Shown: positions 15,499 to 24,316, counted from the stretch's first letter. The stretch: 64,000 bases of DNA from Faucicola tetraodonis (GCA_032017425.1 DALZPW010000001.1); one strand, 5' to 3'. Made by a program: numbers and translations. The notes: generated by a model from the sequence alone, not told the origin.

Positions 15499-16842
15499 AT
15501 GCCTGCGTTAGATCTGAACAATCCCAACAATGTCTATTTGGTTCAATCGGGGTTTAATGTCCAAGATATCGAAAAATCGCCTACCTTGGTCAATTTGCTC
15601 AATCGATTCCAAGGTAACTTACTCATCGATGAGCAGGATACCACCGTCGGTGCCGGCGCAAAAGCCTACGGCAATACCATTCATATTGCTAAAAGTTACA
15701 AAAATTTTTTGAACATCGCCCACGAGCTAGGGCACGCAACCGGTCAATACCAAAAAATCAATCGTGATAAAAACAATTTGTATCAATTTGATACGCCACA
15801 AACCTATGGGATGGCACGCGCCAAAGCGGAGGGTGAGGCAACTTATTATGAGTTTTTGGTGGCAAAAGAATTAGGCTATCAACGGTTTGTCAAACCCTTG
15901 TGGCTCGATAACGCGGCAAAACCGCAAGATAAAGATGTGTTTACTGAAGTCGATGAAATCATGCGCCAAGCAATCAGTGAAAACGATAAAATAACCCAAT
16001 TGGCAGTGCTCAATCAGAGCATGTTGCCCAGTGGGCAGTTTCATGCGCCACTTTATACGTATGATGAATACAATACCTTGGTGTTCTTGAATAACCGTTT
16101 TGCCACTTCGCGTATATCGCAAGATTATCAGCAAGCATTTGGCAAGCCACTGGATTGGAACAGTTATGAAGCCAAATCCCTTGCCAATAAAGCTAACCAG
16201 TATTTTGGCACCTTAGCTAATGACGTCCTGATCAATCACCATATTGACGGTTCTGTACTTGGACAGCAGGGCGTAGGGGATTTATTATGGGGTAGTCAGG
16301 GGGACGATGTGCTAGTGGGTAATAGCGGTCAAGATCGGCTGCTAGGCGGTGCTGATGATGATGTGCTCATCGGCAATGCCGGTGATGATATGCTAGTGGG
16401 TGGCACGGGCAATGATTTATATTATTTCACCAAAGGATTTGGTCATGATACCATCATCAATGTGGGCGGTGGCAAAGATACGGTTTACCTTGCGGATAGA
16501 GGCTATGACGAGCTCAGCTTGGTCACTCAAGAAAAGCAGGACTTAACGCTGGATTTTGCAACTAGTTCGCCCAATAACAATGAGAAAACCCATACGCCGA
16601 CTGACGATCAACTTACCATCAAAGATTTTTATTTGGGCGGCGATAACGCCAGTTTAGCCATCGGTTTTGCAAAAAGCGGTATCGCCAACCCTGCGATGCT
16701 GATGCCAGTCAGTCAATTAACCAGTCAATTAACAAATTTTGGCTCAGTCGCGCAGCGTGATATGACTGATTATCAGTCAATACTGCAAAAATCTCTTTTA
16801 CAACTGGGCAAAGTCAATGTTACTGCTACAAACGACAAATAA
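15499..16842 (+). CDS. HELGH metalloprotease-like protein with RTX calcium-binding repeats
   Basis: 447 residues, no signal peptide. At residues 75-79 lies HELGH within NIAHELGHATGQY, the HExxH zinc-protease signature. A Glu-rich segment (AKAEGEATYYEFL, residues 109-121) about 30 residues later could give the third zinc ligand, as in gluzincins. Residues 265-305 hold at least four RTX nonapeptide-like repeats (GSQGDDVLV, GNSGQDRLL, GNAGDDMLV, GGTGNDLYY), the Ca2+-binding beta-roll typical of type I-secreted proteins, followed by a GFGHDTI continuation. Such proteins are usually exported by ABC-type secretion with a C-terminal signal. No transporter genes are nearby. AAGGA lies 5-6 nt before the ATG. 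lipB follows 44 bp downstream. Function as a secreted protease or effector is inference. Confidence 0.8.
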   Translation: MPALDLNNPNNVYLVQSGFNVQDIEKSPTLVNLLNRFQGNLLIDEQDTTVGAGAKAYGNTIHIAKSYKNFLNIAHELGHATGQYQKINRDKNNLYQFDTPQTYGMARAKAEGEATYYEFLVAKELGYQRFVKPLWLDNAAKPQDKDVFTEVDEIMRQAISENDKITQLAVLNQSMLPSGQFHAPLYTYDEYNTLVFLNNRFATSRISQDYQQAFGKPLDWNSYEAKSLANKANQYFGTLANDVLINHHIDGSVLGQQGVGDLLWGSQGDDVLVGNSGQDRLLGGADDDVLIGNAGDDMLVGGTGNDLYYFTKGFGHDTIINVGGGKDTVYLADRGYDELSLVTQEKQDLTLDFATSSPNNNEKTHTPTDDQLTIKDFYLGGDNASLAIGFAKSGIANPAMLMPVSQLTSQLTNFGSVAQRDMTDYQSILQKSLLQLGKVNVTATNDK

Positions 16843-16886
16843 GCGGTTTGTCACACAAACGCAAAAAGATACTGCAAGGAAATGCG

Positions 16887-17567
16887 ATGTTACCATTAGA
16901 AATTAAATATTTGCAAAACGCTCAATATGAACCCACCCATGCGGCAATGCTGGCGCGCGTGTTATCGCGTATCGAGCAAAAAAAATCTACCAGCAGCGAG
17001 CAGGCGCAGCTTAGCGCTGATGAGTTATGGATTGTGGATCACGAAAATGTGTTTACACTGGGTCAAGCGGGCAAACCTGAACATATTTTGCAAAGAGATA
17101 ATACCCCCATCATCCACACCGATCGTGGCGGTCAAGTCACTTGGCACGGTCATGGGCAGTTGGTGGTGTATTTTTTATTTGATTTAAATGCGTTGGGGTG
17201 GGGCGTGCGCGATTTGGTCAGTAAAGCTGAAAACATCATCATTGATGTCATCACGCCTTATTTGCCGCCAGATTTTTATGCCAAAGCGCGTGCGGATGCG
17301 CCAGGGGTGTATGTGTATAATCAAGACGATTTAGAACTTGGTAAAATTGCGTCATTGGGATTTAAGATAAAACACGGCTTTAGTTATCATGGCATCGCCA
17401 TCAATGTACAAAATGATTTGACCCCGTTTCAAATGATCAACCCTTGTGGCTATGCCGGCATGACCATGTTGCGTCTAGCAGATTTTGCGGACGTGGATTA
17501 TCAAGCATTTACCCAACAATTTATCAGCCGTGTCAACCAAGAACGTCAATTTAGCCTAAGCAAATAA
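16887..17567 (+). CDS. lipB: Lipoyl(octanoyl) transferase LipB
   Basis: Transfers octanoate from acyl carrier protein to lipoyl domains of 2-oxoacid dehydrogenases and the glycine cleavage system. The 226-residue protein has the LipB hallmarks RGGQVTWHGHGQLVVYFL, the catalytic Lys in KIASLGFKIKHGFSYHG and the catalytic Cys in MINPCGYAGMTM. I chose 16887 because AAGGA lies 6 nt upstream and residues before it (from 16848) look unlike the family. It follows the RTX gene on the same strand. lipA is not in the window. Ends convergent with the LysR gene with no clear terminator between. Confidence 0.96.
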   Translation: MLPLEIKYLQNAQYEPTHAAMLARVLSRIEQKKSTSSEQAQLSADELWIVDHENVFTLGQAGKPEHILQRDNTPIIHTDRGGQVTWHGHGQLVVYFLFDLNALGWGVRDLVSKAENIIIDVITPYLPPDFYAKARADAPGVYVYNQDDLELGKIASLGFKIKHGFSYHGIAINVQNDLTPFQMINPCGYAGMTMLRLADFADVDYQAFTQQFISRVNQERQFSLSK

Positions 17568-17613
17568 AATTTTACTAGAGGCTTAAATATAAGAGTCTTT
17601 AATATAACTGTGT

Positions 17614-18567
17614 TTAATTCAACGATTGGTTAGAGTAGGTAATGCCCTTAGCTTCATACACTTGGTAAGTCGCCTGCAGTAAATCATCAATATACGGATT
17701 GGATTGGTGTGCCAACACATTCATAAAAATTGGGGTGGTCGCATCTTCGTGACGTAGACGATGATAATGAATTTGCTCGGTACGGACGGTTTTTAAACTA
17801 TCAGGCACTAAGGTGATACCTTCACCTGCCGCCACCAAGCCCAAAGCGATTTGGATATCGCGCACTTTGGTGGTCAAATGAGGTGACAATTGGTGGCGGG
17901 CAAACAAATACATGAGTTGATCAGTTTCGCCATTGAATAGCGGATTTTGCAGGATTGGCAAGGGCGTGCGATGATACAAAATAAGCGTATCTTCTAGCAA
18001 CTCTTTAAATGCGATGCCGATATCATCCGGGCGTGATGCCAAGGGGTGCGCCATTGGCAGTGCCACCACAAAGCGTTCATGACGTAAAAATATCTGTTGC
18101 ACAAAGTTGTCACTGTGCCGAAATCTTCCAAATCCCACATCGATGTCCCCCGACTTTAGCGCTGACATTTGCTGCTCCGAATTGATTTCGACCAGCTTGA
18201 TATCCAAATTGGGATGTCGCTGTTTGACTGTAGAAATAATTTCAGGCAACAAACCGTACAGCACTGAGGCGACAAATCCAATCGTCAAATGATTGTTTCG
18301 ATGCGGCTGGGCAAAGCGCTGAGTCAACTCACTGGCTTGCTCAAGTTGCAACAATATTGGCTCAATCTGTGCTAAAAAAAAATGTCCCGCCGCTGTTAAA
18401 GTCATTGGGCGGTGATAGCGATCCAGCAGCTCGACACCCAGCTCGCTTTCAAGTTGCTGGACATGGCGGCTTAGCGATGGCTGTGATATAGCCAAGGTTT
18501 TGGCAGCTTGGCTAAAACTACCTGCTTTTGCCACTACCACAAAATAAGTGAGTTGTGAAATATCCAT
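17614..18567 (-). CDS. LysR-family transcriptional regulator
   Basis: 317 residues with the N-terminal winged helix-turn-helix of LysR proteins (residues 1-65: DISQLTYFVVVAKAGSFSQA, LAISQPSLSRHVQQLESELG, LLDRYHRPMTLTAAG). The C-terminal periplasmic-binding-protein-like effector domain runs from about residue 95 and resembles the group of BenM/CatM/CbbR-type regulators only generally. No obvious target operon is divergent within about 250 bp except the DUF805 gene, so its regulon and ligand cannot be stated. The ATG at 18567 is preferred over a TTG four codons upstream because most family members start MDISQL. Confidence 0.9.
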   Translation of the reverse strand: MDISQLTYFVVVAKAGSFSQAAKTLAISQPSLSRHVQQLESELGVELLDRYHRPMTLTAAGHFFLAQIEPILLQLEQASELTQRFAQPHRNNHLTIGFVASVLYGLLPEIISTVKQRHPNLDIKLVEINSEQQMSALKSGDIDVGFGRFRHSDNFVQQIFLRHERFVVALPMAHPLASRPDDIGIAFKELLEDTLILYHRTPLPILQNPLFNGETDQLMYLFARHQLSPHLTTKVRDIQIALGLVAAGEGITLVPDSLKTVRTEQIHYHRLRHEDATTPIFMNVLAHQSNPYIDDLLQATYQVYEAKGITYSNQSLN

Positions 18568-18826
18568 ATCAATACTCAATGATAATTACAGCGTTGTGTT
18601 ATCGGGGGTTAAAAACTATTTACTCATTCAATAAATTATTTATCCAATAAATTTGCAATCAAGCCAAACCATTAAATCAATGTCACTAAATTAATGTTAC
18701 AAAAAATGTCAAATTTATGTCGCCATTTCAAGATATTCTAACCAATATATTATAGAATTTGGGCAATACTACGTTAAAGATATTACGCTAAAAAAAAGTT
18801 TAAACCTATAGATTAAGTTGCTCATT

Positions 18827-19972
18827 ATGGCCATCCGTCTACCCAAGCCAAAAAAAGCCCAGTCTTTACCCCCGATTGACCCCAGTTTCAATAATATGCA
18901 TCAAGTTGATGAAATGCAACCTGATGAAATAATTGCAACTGAAGCTGGTACGTCTTTTGTCACGTTAACTGAGATGCATGAAGGCTTTAATAATCGTCGG
19001 TTTTTTGATTGGCACGGTCGGGTTAGCCGTATGCAATTTTTAGCGTATTCCACCTTCAATGCGTTGATAGCATTAATGCTGGTCGCTTTGCTATTTGTGA
19101 TGATTGGTGGCTTTCAAGGCATGGTAAATGCCAGTAGTGAGCAGTTGCCGATGAGTTTGCTTGGTGCAAGTAGTGTGGGTGTGGCGGTTTTGTTTTATCT
19201 ACAGCTTGCTGTTAGCAAACGGCGCTTCAATGACCTTAACAAAACGGGGTGGCTTGCGTTATTGATGCTAGTGCCCGGGGTAAATGTCTTAGTTTACCTT
19301 TACTTGCTAGCAGTCAAAGGCAGTGAAGGCGCCAATTATTATGGCTTACCTGCTAGACCTGCTAGCCAATTAAAAACGGTACTGATGGTATTGATTCCGC
19401 TGTTAGTCATGTCACTCATCGGTTTGTTAACCCAAGTTGTCGTGCCCAGTTATCAGAGTTATCACAGTTATCACAGTTATCAAGCGATGAAAAATAATAG
19501 AGACACTCAAAACAATGTCATTCTAACGGCAACAAACCCTAGCCAATCGGCGCAGACATTGCCTGCAACTGCTTCCGCTGTTGCCGCCTCGACCACTCAA
19601 CCAGAGAATTTAAGAACAGAAGCGGTAATAATTACCGGTGAGCAATTAGGAAACGGCGTCTCTTCCACCCCACAACCCACCGCGCCAGCGAATGTCAATC
19701 CCGCTATGACCACCAATCAAGTGTCAACAGATACACTTGCCAATACGCCAAGTAGGACTAATCAGATGCCTGAGGCGCCAACTGACACCGCTAATCCCAA
19801 TACCCTAAATCCTAATAGCTCAAATCCCAATAACCTAAATCAAGGTTCAGATGAGCGCGCGCAGACGGGCAGCAGTAATTCCACAACAAATGCCCCTAAT
19901 AGTCAAGGGGTGGTTTCTTATGAAGATTTTGTCAAAGCCTCTGAACAACAAATATTCATCGATAGAAGATAA
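18827..19972 (+). CDS. DUF805 membrane protein with disordered repeat-bearing tail
   Basis: 381 residues. Residues ~55-175 are a DUF805 domain: RRFFDWHGRVSRMQFLAYS, then membrane segments (ALIALMLVALLFVMIGG; GVAVLFYLQLAV; LALLMLVPGVNVLVYLYLLAV), with the conserved KRRFNDLNKTGW between them and GSEGANYYG after. A fourth membrane segment follows (VLMVLIPLLVMSLIGLL). The last ~180 residues are Asn/Thr/Ser/Pro-rich and probably disordered, with repeats YQSYHSYHSYQ and NPN-(T/S)-LNPN-type units. The family function is unknown. The ATG at 18827 is taken over an upstream TTG. No clear operon partner. Confidence 0.8.
   Translation: MAIRLPKPKKAQSLPPIDPSFNNMHQVDEMQPDEIIATEAGTSFVTLTEMHEGFNNRRFFDWHGRVSRMQFLAYSTFNALIALMLVALLFVMIGGFQGMVNASSEQLPMSLLGASSVGVAVLFYLQLAVSKRRFNDLNKTGWLALLMLVPGVNVLVYLYLLAVKGSEGANYYGLPARPASQLKTVLMVLIPLLVMSLIGLLTQVVVPSYQSYHSYHSYQAMKNNRDTQNNVILTATNPSQSAQTLPATASAVAASTTQPENLRTEAVIITGEQLGNGVSSTPQPTAPANVNPAMTTNQVSTDTLANTPSRTNQMPEAPTDTANPNTLNPNSSNPNNLNQGSDERAQTGSSNSTTNAPNSQGVVSYEDFVKASEQQIFIDRR
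19448..19483 (+). repeat. 9-bp in-frame tandem repeat inside the DUF805 gene
   Basis: Four copies of AGTTATCA(C/G/A) encode repeating Ser-Tyr-His/Gln triplets just after the last membrane segment. Being a multiple of 3, copy-number change would keep the frame. Confidence 0.85.
19793..19837 (+). repeat. 15-bp in-frame tandem repeat inside the DUF805 gene
   Basis: Three imperfect copies of AATCCCAATACCCTA encode Asn-Pro-Asn-x-x units in the low-complexity C-terminal tail. Confidence 0.8.
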
Positions 19973-20205
19973 TTTTTTTAAATCTACAGGTTAAATAAAA
20001 ATTTTCCATCCTAGTACAAATCATGGGTGCCAAAAATTATAAATTAAGAGGGCGCAAGTTTAACTATTAGCGGTTTACAAACGGTTTCAAATCTGCACAT
20101 TTGCTAATACAAGTTAGCTGAGTATAACAAAACCACAATCAAACCTATGATTAAATAACGCCGCGATATCCCTATAATGTTACTTATCAAGAAGGGGTAT
20201 TTAAC

Positions 20206-20631
20206 ATGAAGATTAACAAAACATATGACAATATAAGGAGTGGCTTAGCATCTCAAAGTTTGGCGTCTCAATTAGTTTTTGGTGACGTGGGTGAGAGTGA
20301 TTATAGTCAGGCAACTATTAAATCCCTATTACCGCGCTACGATAGTCAGCAAACATATTTGGCAGATTGCCCGTCTAATTTCTTTACTATGCAAGATGAG
20401 GACAATCAATTAACCAAAGACTTGCGGATTAAACATAGCGTTAAAAAGTCTGCAAAGCTACCAAAAAAGCTACCAAAAAAATCAGCCAAAGATGATTTAG
20501 TGGATGATTGGGCAACCGATAATAAAATCGATGATGAGTCTTGGCGCTATCATCGTAAATGGCTTAGTACCGTCTTTATGATTTGGTTCTTTTTAGCGGT
20601 CGCCTTATTGCTAAACGCTGCTTATTATTAA
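20206..20631 (+). CDS. Unknown small protein with single C-terminal membrane anchor
   Basis: 141 residues; family not recognised. The N-terminal ~110 residues are polar, with a Lys-rich stretch around VKKSAKLPKKLPKKSAKDD. The C-terminus is one hydrophobic helix (LSTVFMIWFFLAVALLL) ending at the stop, so it is a likely tail-anchored inner-membrane protein. AAGGGG sits 8 nt before the ATG and a good terminator follows, which supports a real gene. No link to neighbours is visible. Confidence 0.65.
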   Translation: MKINKTYDNIRSGLASQSLASQLVFGDVGESDYSQATIKSLLPRYDSQQTYLADCPSNFFTMQDEDNQLTKDLRIKHSVKKSAKLPKKLPKKSAKDDLVDDWATDNKIDDESWRYHRKWLSTVFMIWFFLAVALLLNAAYY

Positions 20632-20664
20632 CTGTAACTTTTAACTACCACAGTTTTTTTGAGT

Positions 20665-20698
20665 AATCATTACATTTCACCATGTAATGATTTTTTTT
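20665..20698 (+). terminator. Intrinsic terminator
   Basis: Perfect 11-bp stem AATCATTACAT / ATGTAATGATT with a 6-nt loop and a T-run, downstream of the tail-anchored protein gene. Confidence 0.88.
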
Positions 20699-20751
20699 GG
20701 CTCAAATAAATGAAAAAAGTTTTATAATAAAGCTATTATGATGAAAAAAAT

Positions 20752-20791
20752 CATTTAGATAAACAAACCATTTAGATAGACAAATCATTTA
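20752..20791 (+). repeat. 17-bp tandem repeat upstream of a TTG-start gene
   Basis: CATTTAGATAAACAAAC then CATTTAGATAGACAAAT, then a partial third unit CATTTA that runs into the AAAAGGA ribosome site. Confidence 0.85.
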
Positions 20792-20803
20792 AAAGGAAAT
20801 CCC

Positions 20804-21538
20804 TTGCCAGTCACTCAAACGGATGTTAATACACAAACTATAGCCAAGAGTACAAACAATAACACAATCATAGATTTGCTTGCGCTTATCACTGATACCA
20901 TGCCGCAGTGGAAAGTGCATCGGTGTCAAGTGACGGACGTGCTTATCTCACAGCACCGGCCTATGAAGTTTATTTACCATTATGAGTATTTATCCGACCT
21001 ACTCAAACTGCAACATCCGCTAAATGGTCAATTGCTAGCAAGCTTTGATCGATTGCTGACGCGAGAGCAATTTGCGCAAATGCTTGGCATTCATCTCCAC
21101 CAAGTTGTTAATCCTTGGCAAATAAAGTTTGCTGGCAAATTGGTGGTGTTTTATCAACACCCTGACATTGCATTACGCTTGCATTGGGTGAATACCATCA
21201 AAACATTTGAGCCCATCTATCTACAATCAAAATTATCTCAAGCAGAATCGTTGCCCTATGCGATTGATAATGCTTTTACCAATTGGCAGATTACTGGGGT
21301 AGAAATTATTCAAAAAAATCCGCAGGTTGAGCTTGTGTATGACAGCGATGACACCAATGGCAATGGCGTCCAATCCATTTTGCCTTCCACCCAATTTGTG
21401 CCCGTGCCTACGCCGTTAGCCCATTGGATGATGGCATATTTTCAGTCGAATGCTGTTATTGCCAATGAATGGTTGGCGCTAATTAAATCAGAAGCGCAAT
21501 CTTATGCCCAAACACAGCATTTTATTGCCGACCCGTGA
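20804..21538 (+). CDS. Unknown cytoplasmic protein, TTG start
   Basis: 244 residues, family not recognised, no signal peptide or membrane segment. Composition is mixed alpha/beta, with a hydrophobic N-terminal helix (IIDLLALITDTM) and Trp/His-containing strands. The start is inferred as TTG at 20804 because AAAAGGA lies just upstream and there is no ATG in frame until residue 33. Isolated on the plus strand before the convergent ter locus. Confidence 0.6.
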   Translation: MPVTQTDVNTQTIAKSTNNNTIIDLLALITDTMPQWKVHRCQVTDVLISQHRPMKFIYHYEYLSDLLKLQHPLNGQLLASFDRLLTREQFAQMLGIHLHQVVNPWQIKFAGKLVVFYQHPDIALRLHWVNTIKTFEPIYLQSKLSQAESLPYAIDNAFTNWQITGVEIIQKNPQVELVYDSDDTNGNGVQSILPSTQFVPVPTPLAHWMMAYFQSNAVIANEWLALIKSEAQSYAQTQHFIADP

Positions 21539-21691
21539 ATAGCCACCAAAAATCTAGACACATTTAGCCATCTGCTGCAGCTTTAGCGCTTGACTAAGTG
21601 ATTTTTTAATCTTTATGCGTCTAGAGTGTTAACTTTTTTGATTGTATATCTTCTCTGCTGACTCCGATAAGTTCAGTCTAATAAAAAGCTG

Positions 21692-22882
21692 TCACACCCC
21701 ACAGCCAACTAACCACAAAGCAGATTTACTCTGTTTGGTAATCTGAGGCGTGGATAGGGGTGTTTGGCTAATATTGTGAGTAAGCTCGCTCACATTAAGA
21801 CCGCAGCTGGTCAAAAGCGCAGATAATAATTGATATTTGACGGCATAATTCATGTTCTGGGTATTGGCAATGGTATGGGTAACCATGCCAACCACTTCGC
21901 CTGTGGGAAGCAGGAGCGGACTGCCACTTGAGCCAGGCTGAATTGGCGCAGTAAACTGCATAAAACGAATATCATTGCCAATGCCTTGTAGCCCTGCAAT
22001 ATTGCCTTGGGTGACTTGTAATTGGCTACCAAGACCTGTTAGCGGAAAACCAAGCGTGGTAATCTGCTCACCCAGCAAATCATAGCCACGTTCTCGCATG
22101 GGCAGATAACTTGGTAAAGGCTGATTGACTTTAAGTAACGCGGTATCACTACCTTCATCTGCCAGCACCACTTGACATTCCATATCGGGATAACCTTGTT
22201 GACGCAGTGCGATTTGGTTTGCCCCGTCCACCACATGCTCACAAGTCAGTAAATGATAGGGATCAATCGCAAAAGCCGTCCCAGTCCAAGTGTCACCTGG
22301 CTGAGGGCGAGGACGTCTGTTGTCTGGTATGGCGTGCAAAACGTTGCCTGTCGTCATGTTGTTAGGGTAACGGGCGTCAAGGCTGATTTGTAAACGTTCG
22401 GCAAAACTGGCTAGACTTTGACTAGATGTTTCCGCGAGTGCTCGGCATTTATATTGCCCATTACGCTGGTAGATCTCCAGTACAATACTGGCTTTGATAT
22501 GGCGCTCTGGGGTATGAAACGTATAATCAATGTCATTGCTCACTTTAATGCTTATATCATTGACTTCCACCGCAGGGGCAATGACACTGGAGTCTTGGTA
22601 AGCATACACGATCAGTTGCAGATACTGGGTTTGATTTTGGGAAAACACATTGGCTAAGTCTAATGTCCAAACATGGCTTTTCTCACTCTCGACTGTCACC
22701 GCTGCCCAATCTTTGCTTTCATGCAGATAAGCAGGGCTGGTAGTTGCTCGGCGACTTGCATCCATCGCTATCCATACGCAGCCCATCTCAACCCCAAAAC
22801 GACTGGCATTTTGGCTAGTTACTGTCACTTGGCAAGGCGTGTGGGGAATAGGCGTGTTTGCCCCAGGTACCAACGTTGGCAT
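21692..22882 (-). CDS. TerD-like domain fused to trypsin-like serine protease
   Basis: 396 residues with two parts. Residues ~15-170 resemble a divergent TerD/tellurium-resistance beta-sandwich: LQLIVYAYQ and the end signature KASIVLEIYQRNGQYKCRALAE parallel the YRHNGEWK-type end of the two TerD proteins upstream. Residues ~195-370 are an S1 (HtrA/trypsin-like) protease with GTAFAIDPYHLLTCEHVVDG (catalytic His-216), SDTALLKV (Asp-246) and PGSSGSPLLLPTGEVVG (Ser-319). No PDZ domain and no signal peptide are visible, so it would act in the cytoplasm. AAGGA lies 6 nt before the ATG. It is third in the minus-strand ter locus, but a terminator separates it from the gene before it. The TerD assignment is by resemblance; the protease triad is clear. 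Confidence 0.82.
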   Translation of the reverse strand: MPTLVPGANTPIPHTPCQVTVTSQNASRFGVEMGCVWIAMDASRRATTSPAYLHESKDWAAVTVESEKSHVWTLDLANVFSQNQTQYLQLIVYAYQDSSVIAPAVEVNDISIKVSNDIDYTFHTPERHIKASIVLEIYQRNGQYKCRALAETSSQSLASFAERLQISLDARYPNNMTTGNVLHAIPDNRRPRPQPGDTWTGTAFAIDPYHLLTCEHVVDGANQIALRQQGYPDMECQVVLADEGSDTALLKVNQPLPSYLPMRERGYDLLGEQITTLGFPLTGLGSQLQVTQGNIAGLQGIGNDIRFMQFTAPIQPGSSGSPLLLPTGEVVGMVTHTIANTQNMNYAVKYQLLSALLTSCGLNVSELTHNISQTPLSTPQITKQSKSALWLVGCGV

Positions 22883-22913
22883 CGTTTTTCCTTATTTTTT
22901 TTATTATCCGAAT

Positions 22914-22957
22914 AAAAAAATACCCCATTGACTGCAAATAGAGTCAAATAGGGTATT
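22914..22957 (-). terminator. Intrinsic terminator after the second TerD gene
   Basis: On the minus strand an imperfect stem (ATACCC/GGGTAT plus ATTTGACT/AGTCAAT) is followed by TTTTTTTATT, 18 bp after the stop. Confidence 0.75.
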
Positions 22958-22975
22958 GTTATCTACAATTTAAAT

Positions 22976-23578
22976 TTAGGCATGTGGTGTAATGGCAGGC
23001 ATCAAATCATGAAAGGTACGACCACTGGCAATTTCGCCAATCGCATGCATTTTCCATTCACCATTGTGGCGATAAATCTTTGCTAAAATCAGCGCGGTAT
23101 GACTGCCTTGAGCTGATAAATTATAGCGAGCCACTTCGCTATTATTGCCCCCATTAACGATACGACAAAACGCATTGGCAACTTTTTCAAACGTTTGACC
23201 CGTAAAGCTATTCACGGTAAATACCAATGACTGTACATGAGCAGGGATACGAGATAAATCGACATTGATGACTTCATCATCGCCATCCCCTGCGCCTGTG
23301 CGGTTATCGCCTGTATGAACGATACTACCGTCCTTTGACTGCAGTTGACCAAACCAGATTGCATCGATGGGCTGTTTGCTCGCGTCAAACATAATGCAAG
23401 ATGCATCCAAATCGATACTATCATTACTACCGCCGCCACCGAATAGACTGCCCAAAAAGCCACCGGATTTTGGGGTGGATGCAACATCCCACCCTAGACC
23501 CATTTTGATACGAGTCAGTGCCGTGCCTGCTTCTTTATCGAGAGAGATTTTTTGCCCTTTTTGTAAACTAACCGCCAT
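22976..23578 (-). CDS. TerD-family stress protein (second copy, with glycine loop)
   Basis: 200-residue TerD-domain protein (TerD/TerE/TerZ group, tellurite and general chemical stress resistance, Ca2+-binding beta-sandwich). Diagnostic segments are VSLQKGQKISLDKE at the start, KMGLGWD, DLDASCIMFD, VHTGDNRTGAGDGDDEVINVDLS (acidic Ca2+ loop) and IYRHNGEWKMHAIGEIASG. Between the GLGWD motif and DLDAS an insertion GGFLGSLFGGGG is present, typical of some TerZ/TerE-like members. The start at 23578 has AAGGA 7 nt upstream; an ATG two codons earlier is too close. It follows terD by 67 bp on the same strand. Confidence 0.93.
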   Translation of the reverse strand: MAVSLQKGQKISLDKEAGTALTRIKMGLGWDVASTPKSGGFLGSLFGGGGSNDSIDLDASCIMFDASKQPIDAIWFGQLQSKDGSIVHTGDNRTGAGDGDDEVINVDLSRIPAHVQSLVFTVNSFTGQTFEKVANAFCRIVNGGNNSEVARYNLSAQGSHTALILAKIYRHNGEWKMHAIGEIASGRTFHDLMPAITPHA

Positions 23579-23645
23579 CTTCATATCCTTTATTTAATGA
23601 GTTTTTATCATTATTTTAATGGTAAATTGCAGCTTAAAATCCGAT

Positions 23646-24224
23646 TCAGCCGATATTTACGCCATATTGTTGGCACATAGCTGCTAAGCCACCTGCATAG
23701 CCTTGACCCACCGCACGAAATTTCCATTCGCCATTGTGTTTATAGACTTCGCCAAATACCATGGCAGTTTCGATTGAATAGTCTTCTGCTAAGTCAAACC
23801 GTACTACCTCTGCCCCTGTTTCTTCATTGACCACACGAATGAAGGCATTGGATACTTGACCAAAGTTTTGATTACGAGCTTGGGCATCGTGGATGGTCAC
23901 AGTAACAGCAATTTTTTCAATATCGGCTGGTACTTGTGACAGGTTAACTTTGATCACTTCGTCATCACCGTCACCTGCCCCTGAGCGGTTGTCCCCGGTA
24001 TGTTCGACCGCACCGTTGTCAGATTTTAGTTGGTTGTAAAAAATAAAGTCATGGTCACCGCGTACTTTGCCCATATTATTAAGCAAAAATACGCTGGCAT
24101 CTAAGTCAAACTCTGCCCCTGATGTGGCACGCTCATCCCAACCTAGACCAATTAATAACCGTGTTAGGGTAGGATCTGTTTTTGACAGGGATAAGTTACC
24201 GCCTTTATTAAGTGAAATAGCCAT
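23646..24224 (-). CDS. terD: Tellurium resistance protein TerD/TerE type
   Basis: 192-residue TerD-domain protein, the first gene of the minus-strand ter locus. Motifs are AISLNKGGNLSLSK, LIGLGWDERATSG, FDLDASVFLLN, VEHTGDNRSGAGDGDDEVIKVNLS and EVYKHNGEWKFRAVGQGYAGGL, which agree closely with canonical TerD/TerE. AGGAG lies 6 nt upstream of the ATG. Compared with full ter operons (terZABCDEF), there is no terA, terB or terC in the window. The locus is a reduced terD-terD-protease set. A dyad-symmetric element and a predicted promoter lie about 65-120 bp upstream. Confidence 0.95.
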   Translation of the reverse strand: MAISLNKGGNLSLSKTDPTLTRLLIGLGWDERATSGAEFDLDASVFLLNNMGKVRGDHDFIFYNQLKSDNGAVEHTGDNRSGAGDGDDEVIKVNLSQVPADIEKIAVTVTIHDAQARNQNFGQVSNAFIRVVNEETGAEVVRFDLAEDYSIETAMVFGEVYKHNGEWKFRAVGQGYAGGLAAMCQQYGVNIG

Positions 24225-24287
24225 TTGTATCTCCTATATTATAATATTGAATTAGCTAAAATTTTTCTGAGGGTGTTTTCCTCCCTT

Positions 24288-24316
24288 AAATTAAACAATT
24301 ATCTGTATAAAGTCAA
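24288..24316 (-). promoter_or_regulatory. Predicted promoter of the ter locus
   Basis: On the minus strand TTGACT (24311-24316) and TAATTT (24288-24293) have a 17-bp spacer and lie 64 bp upstream of the terD start. Confidence 0.4.
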
